Assembly (NCBI RefSeq): GCF_019047785.1
Contig: NZ_CP077290.1
Location: 930,001-994,000 of the forward strand
Source of the DNA: Enterobacter cancerogenus
GTDB taxonomy: Bacteria; Pseudomonadota; Gammaproteobacteria; Enterobacterales; Enterobacteriaceae
Reading direction: 5' to 3'
DNA: 64,000 nt
Shown: piece after piece, positions 61,462-64,000 of the stretch
Layout: each line of letters begins with the position of its first letter
Numbering within the stretch: position 1 is the first letter of the stretch
Notes under the pieces: generated by a model
What the model was told of the DNA's origin: nothing
Database searches by the model: none
What the model saw: the letters and a program-made list of their open reading frames with translations, nothing else
Program-made: the position numbers and the translations under genes

Positions 61462-61492
61462 AAGGAAATGCCGCACCGGGAGATGCGGCAGA
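61462..61492 (-). terminator. aroA terminator
   Basis: TGCCGCA (61469-61475) and TGCGGCA (61484-61490) form a 7-bp stem. On the minus strand it is followed by TTTCCTTA, about 10 bp after the aroA stop. Confidence 0.75.
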
Positions 61493-61498
61493 ACGTTA

Positions 61499-62782
61499 TC
61501 AGGCCAGCGTGCTTATGCGGGCCAGCTGTTCGAAATAGTCCGGGAAGGTTTTTGCCGTGCATTTCGGATCGAGGATGGTGACCGGCGTATCGGACAGCGC
61601 CACCAGCGAGAAGCACATCGCCATGCGGTGATCGTTGTAAGTCCCAATCTCGGCGAATTGCAGCGTTTTTGGCGGTGTGACGCGAATGTAATCTTCACCC
61701 TCTTCAACCGTTGCGCCCACTTTACGCAGCTCGGTCGCCATCGCAAACAGGCGGTCAGTCTCTTTCACGCGCCAGTTGTAGATGTTACGTAACGTCGTGG
61801 TACCTTTGGCGAACAGCGCCGCCGTCGCAATGGTCATCGCCGCATCCGGAATGTGGTTCATGTCCATATCAATGGCGTTCAGTTCACCGTGGGTGCAGGC
61901 GATAAAATCCTCTCCCCAGGTCACAACCGCGCCCATTTTCTCCAGCACGTCAGCAAAACGAATATCGCCCTGCACGCTGTTGCGACCAATACCGGTGACT
62001 TTTACGGTGCCGCCTTTAATCGCGCCCGCCGCCAGGAAATAGGAGGCTGACGAGGCGTCCCCTTCAACGAGATAGTGGCCCGGCGACTGATACTGCTGCG
62101 CACCGCGCACCACGAAACGCTGATACGACTGGTTGTCGACCTCAACACCGAAGGTCTTCATCAGGTGCAGCGTAATATCGATGTAGGGCTTAGAGACCAG
62201 GTCGCCTTTGATGACAATCGTCGTGTCCTGCGGTGCCAGCGGCGCGGTCATCAGCAGTGCCGTCAGGAACTGGCTTGACACGCTGCCGTCAACCTCAACA
62301 TGACCGCCGGTAAAACCTCCGCGCAGACGCAGCGGCGGATAATTTTCCTGCTCCAGATAGTCAATCTGCGCGCCGCCCTGACGCAGGGCATCCACCAGAT
62401 GACCAATCGGACGCTCTTTCATGCGCGGCTCGCCGGTCAGCACAACGTCGCCACTGCCGAGACACAACGCCGCCGCCAGCGGGCGCATTGCCGTCCCGGC
62501 GTTGCCGAGAAACAGTTCCAGCGCCTCAGACGAGCGTAACGCGCCGCCGTTGCCGGTGACGTCACAGCGGGTACGGTCTTCGGAGAGCGTGTAGTGAACT
62601 CCCAACGCTTTCAGCGCATTGAGCATATGGCGCACGTCATCGCTGTCCAGCAGATTCGTGAGGACGGTGGTGCCGTTTGCCAGAGCTGCCAGCAGCAGAG
62701 CGCGGTTCGAGACACTTTTTGAACCAGGCAGATTGATGGTGCCATCTACCCGCGCGATAGGTTGTAACGTCAGGGATTCCAT
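61499..62782 (-). CDS. aroA: 3-phosphoshikimate 1-carboxyvinyltransferase (EPSP synthase)
   Basis: Joins phosphoenolpyruvate to shikimate 3-phosphate in the chorismate pathway; the target of glyphosate. The 427-residue class I enzyme shows the N-terminal [17 protein letters not shown], the PEP-binding [14 protein letters not shown] (with the Gly, Thr and Pro residues of sensitive enzymes) near residue 95, and the C-terminal YNDHRMAM. It lies 68 bp downstream of serC, with an intergenic hairpin, forming the conserved serC-aroA operon. Confidence 0.98.
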   Translation of the reverse strand: MESLTLQPIARVDGTINLPGSKSVSNRALLLAALANGTTVLTNLLDSDDVRHMLNALKALGVHYTLSEDRTRCDVTGNGGALRSSEALELFLGNAGTAMRPLAAALCLGSGDVVLTGEPRMKERPIGHLVDALRQGGAQIDYLEQENYPPLRLRGGFTGGHVEVDGSVSSQFLTALLMTAPLAPQDTTIVIKGDLVSKPYIDITLHLMKTFGVEVDNQSYQRFVVRGAQQYQSPGHYLVEGDASSASYFLAAGAIKGGTVKVTGIGRNSVQGDIRFADVLEKMGAVVTWGEDFIACTHGELNAIDMDMNHIPDAAMTIATAALFAKGTTTLRNIYNWRVKETDRLFAMATELRKVGATVEEGEDYIRVTPPKTLQFAEIGTYNDHRMAMCFSLVALSDTPVTILDPKCTAKTFPDYFEQLARISTLA

Positions 62783-62805
62783 GAAACTTAACTCTCAACT
62801 CAACT

Positions 62806-62838
62806 GAATAAAAACCCCGCAGCCAGGCTACGGGGGTG
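62806..62838 (-). terminator. serC-aroA intergenic terminator/attenuator
   Basis: CCCCGCAGCC (from 62815) pairs with GGCTACGGGG apart from one internal mismatch. On the minus strand it is followed by TTTTTATT. A partial terminator between serC and aroA is a known feature in E. coli and Salmonella and lowers aroA relative to serC. Confidence 0.8.
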
Positions 62839-62850
62839 AAAACGGTGCAA

Positions 62851-63939
62851 TTAACCGTGACGACGTTCGAAGTCAATCATGAAGTCGGTCAGCGCCTGAA
62901 CGCCTTCCAGCGGCATGGCGTTATAAATGGAGGCACGCATGCCGCCAACAACACGGTGGCCTTTCAGCGCGTGCAGGCCTGCAGCAAAGGACTCTTCCAG
63001 GAAAAGCTTATCCAGGCCGTTGTCCGCCAGCTGGAACGGCACGTTCATGCGGGAGCGGTTGGCTTTTGCGACATCGTTGCGGTAGAAGTCGCTCTTATCA
63101 ATGACGCCATACAGCAGTTCAGCTTTCTGCCGGTTGATTTTGTCCATCTGCGCCACGCCGCCGTTCTGTTTCAGCCATTTGAAGACCAGGCCAGAGAGGT
63201 ACCAGGCAAAGGTCGGCGGGGTGTTGAACATCGAATCGTTATCGTTCAGGACGGTGTAATCCAGAATCGACGGGCAGGCTTTATGCGCTTTTCCGAGCAG
63301 GTCTTCCCGCACGATAACCAGCGTCAGGCCGGCAGGACCGATATTCTTCTGCGCACCGGCGTAAATCACGCCGTAGCGGCTGATATCCAGCGGTGTGGAG
63401 AGAATGGTGGAGGAGAAATCCGCCGCCACGACCACGTTTTCGCCGAAATCTGGCTCTTCGTGAATGGCGATGCCGTCAATGGTTTCATTCGGGCAGTAGT
63501 GAAGGTAAGCCGCATTGCGGGAGAGCTGCCATTCGCTCATTGGCTTCACGGCACGCAGGCCGTCAACGGTCACTTTGGCGTCGATGACGTTTGGGGTGCA
63601 GTATTTATGCGCCTCTTTCACCGCGCTGGCAGCCCAGTATCCCGCATCAACGTAGTCAGCGGTCGTTTTGTCGCCCAGAATATTGAGCGGAACGCCAGCA
63701 AACTGACCGCGTCCCCCGCCGTGGCAGAACAATACTTTGTAGTTCGAGGGGATGTTCAGCAGATCGCGAAAATCCTTTTCTGCCTCTTCCGCCACCTGAA
63801 TAAATTCTTTACCACGGTGGCTGATCTCCATCACCGACGTACCCAGACCGTTCCAGTCACACAGTTCCTGCTGAGCCTGCTTGAGTACATCCGCCGGTAA
63901 CATTGCCGGACCTGAACTGAAATTAAAGACTTGAGTCAT
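62851..63939 (-). CDS. serC: phosphoserine aminotransferase
   Basis: Transaminates 3-phosphohydroxypyruvate to phosphoserine (serine synthesis), and the analogous step in pyridoxal phosphate synthesis. At 362 residues it is a class V PLP aminotransferase. The PLP lysine lies in [14 protein letters not shown] near residue 198. The N-terminus [15 protein letters not shown] and [14 protein letters not shown] match the family. It is the first gene of serC-aroA. The 61 bp upstream in the window should contain its promoter; a TATAAC-like element is present on the minus strand, but I do not assign it. Confidence 0.98.
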   Translation of the reverse strand: MTQVFNFSSGPAMLPADVLKQAQQELCDWNGLGTSVMEISHRGKEFIQVAEEAEKDFRDLLNIPSNYKVLFCHGGGRGQFAGVPLNILGDKTTADYVDAGYWAASAVKEAHKYCTPNVIDAKVTVDGLRAVKPMSEWQLSRNAAYLHYCPNETIDGIAIHEEPDFGENVVVAADFSSTILSTPLDISRYGVIYAGAQKNIGPAGLTLVIVREDLLGKAHKACPSILDYTVLNDNDSMFNTPPTFAWYLSGLVFKWLKQNGGVAQMDKINRQKAELLYGVIDKSDFYRNDVAKANRSRMNVPFQLADNGLDKLFLEESFAAGLHALKGHRVVGGMRASIYNAMPLEGVQALTDFMIDFERRHG

Positions 63940-64000
63940 TTCCCCTCACCACGCTAAAAGCCATAAGTTATAACTGTGGATATCGGTTTTATCATTCAGT

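Noticed and set aside
62556..62567. GTGACGTCAC palindrome inside aroA
   Set aside because: Lies within conserved codons, lacks the matS spacing and has no regulatory context.
63970..63982. DnaA-box-like ATATCCACA upstream of serC
   Set aside because: A single 8-of-9 match near a promoter is expected by chance, with no cluster and no other origin features.

Overview
The window is an uninterrupted stretch of enterobacterial core chromosome. Gene content and order match the Escherichia coli segment from serC back to rlmI (yccW), on the opposite strand orientation. Protein sequences sit closest to what I remember of Enterobacter/Lelliottia-type Enterobacteriaceae: nearly E. coli-like, with a 352-residue OmpF, a 350-residue OmpA and fairly GC-rich coding sequence. 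The genus is an inference. I support 53 protein genes. I see no tRNA, rRNA, CRISPR array, insertion sequence or prophage.

Layout. 1-8.4 kb: rlmI and hspQ (behind a heat-shock-type promoter), yccU, csgI, mgsA, helD, yccF-yccS. 8.3-14.4 kb: sxy, the SOS division inhibitor sulA with a strong LexA box, ompA with its long leader, matP, lonH (ycbZ), fabA behind FadR and FabR operators, and the 55-codon gene rmf. 14.6-22.1 kb (minus strand): the rlmL-uup-pqiABC block. 22.2-25.1 kb: ycbX, zapC and pyrD. 25.3-29.5 kb: the sulfonate operon ssuEADCB. 29.6-35.3 kb: pepN, pncB (NadR box) and asnS. 35.3-38.3 kb: a 0.6-kb regulatory region with proximal and distal OmpR-type sites, ompF and aspC. 38.3-41.6 kb (minus strand): gloC, mepK and ldtD. 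41.7-49.0 kb (minus strand): cmoM-mukF-mukE-mukB. 49.1-58.2 kb: elyC, then ycbJ, kdsB, ycaR, ycaQ, lpxK, msbA and ycaI on the minus strand. 58.4-64 kb (minus strand): ihfB, rpsA, cmk, aroA and serC.

How the genes work together. Chromosome organisation and division are heavily represented (matP, mukBEF, sulA, zapC, ihfB). So is the envelope: ompA, ompF, pqiABC, ldtD/mepK acting oppositely on 3-3 peptidoglycan cross-links, elyC, kdsB-lpxK-msbA for lipopolysaccharide, and fabA. Regulation is readable for several promoters: LexA, FadR/FabR, NadR, OmpR, PurR plus a leader hairpin at pyrD, and candidate sigma-32 and CpxR sites.

I did not find a new multi-gene system. The points most worth checking are a predicted pseudokinase-like active site in YcbJ, a D-to-E change in the catalytic motif of the YcaQ DNA glycosylase, a candidate CpxR box at ldtD, a distal OmpR site plus two unexplained hairpins upstream of ompF, a perfect 16-bp palindrome in the sxy/sulA gap, and a direct pyrD-ssuE junction where E. 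coli carries a fimbrial cluster.
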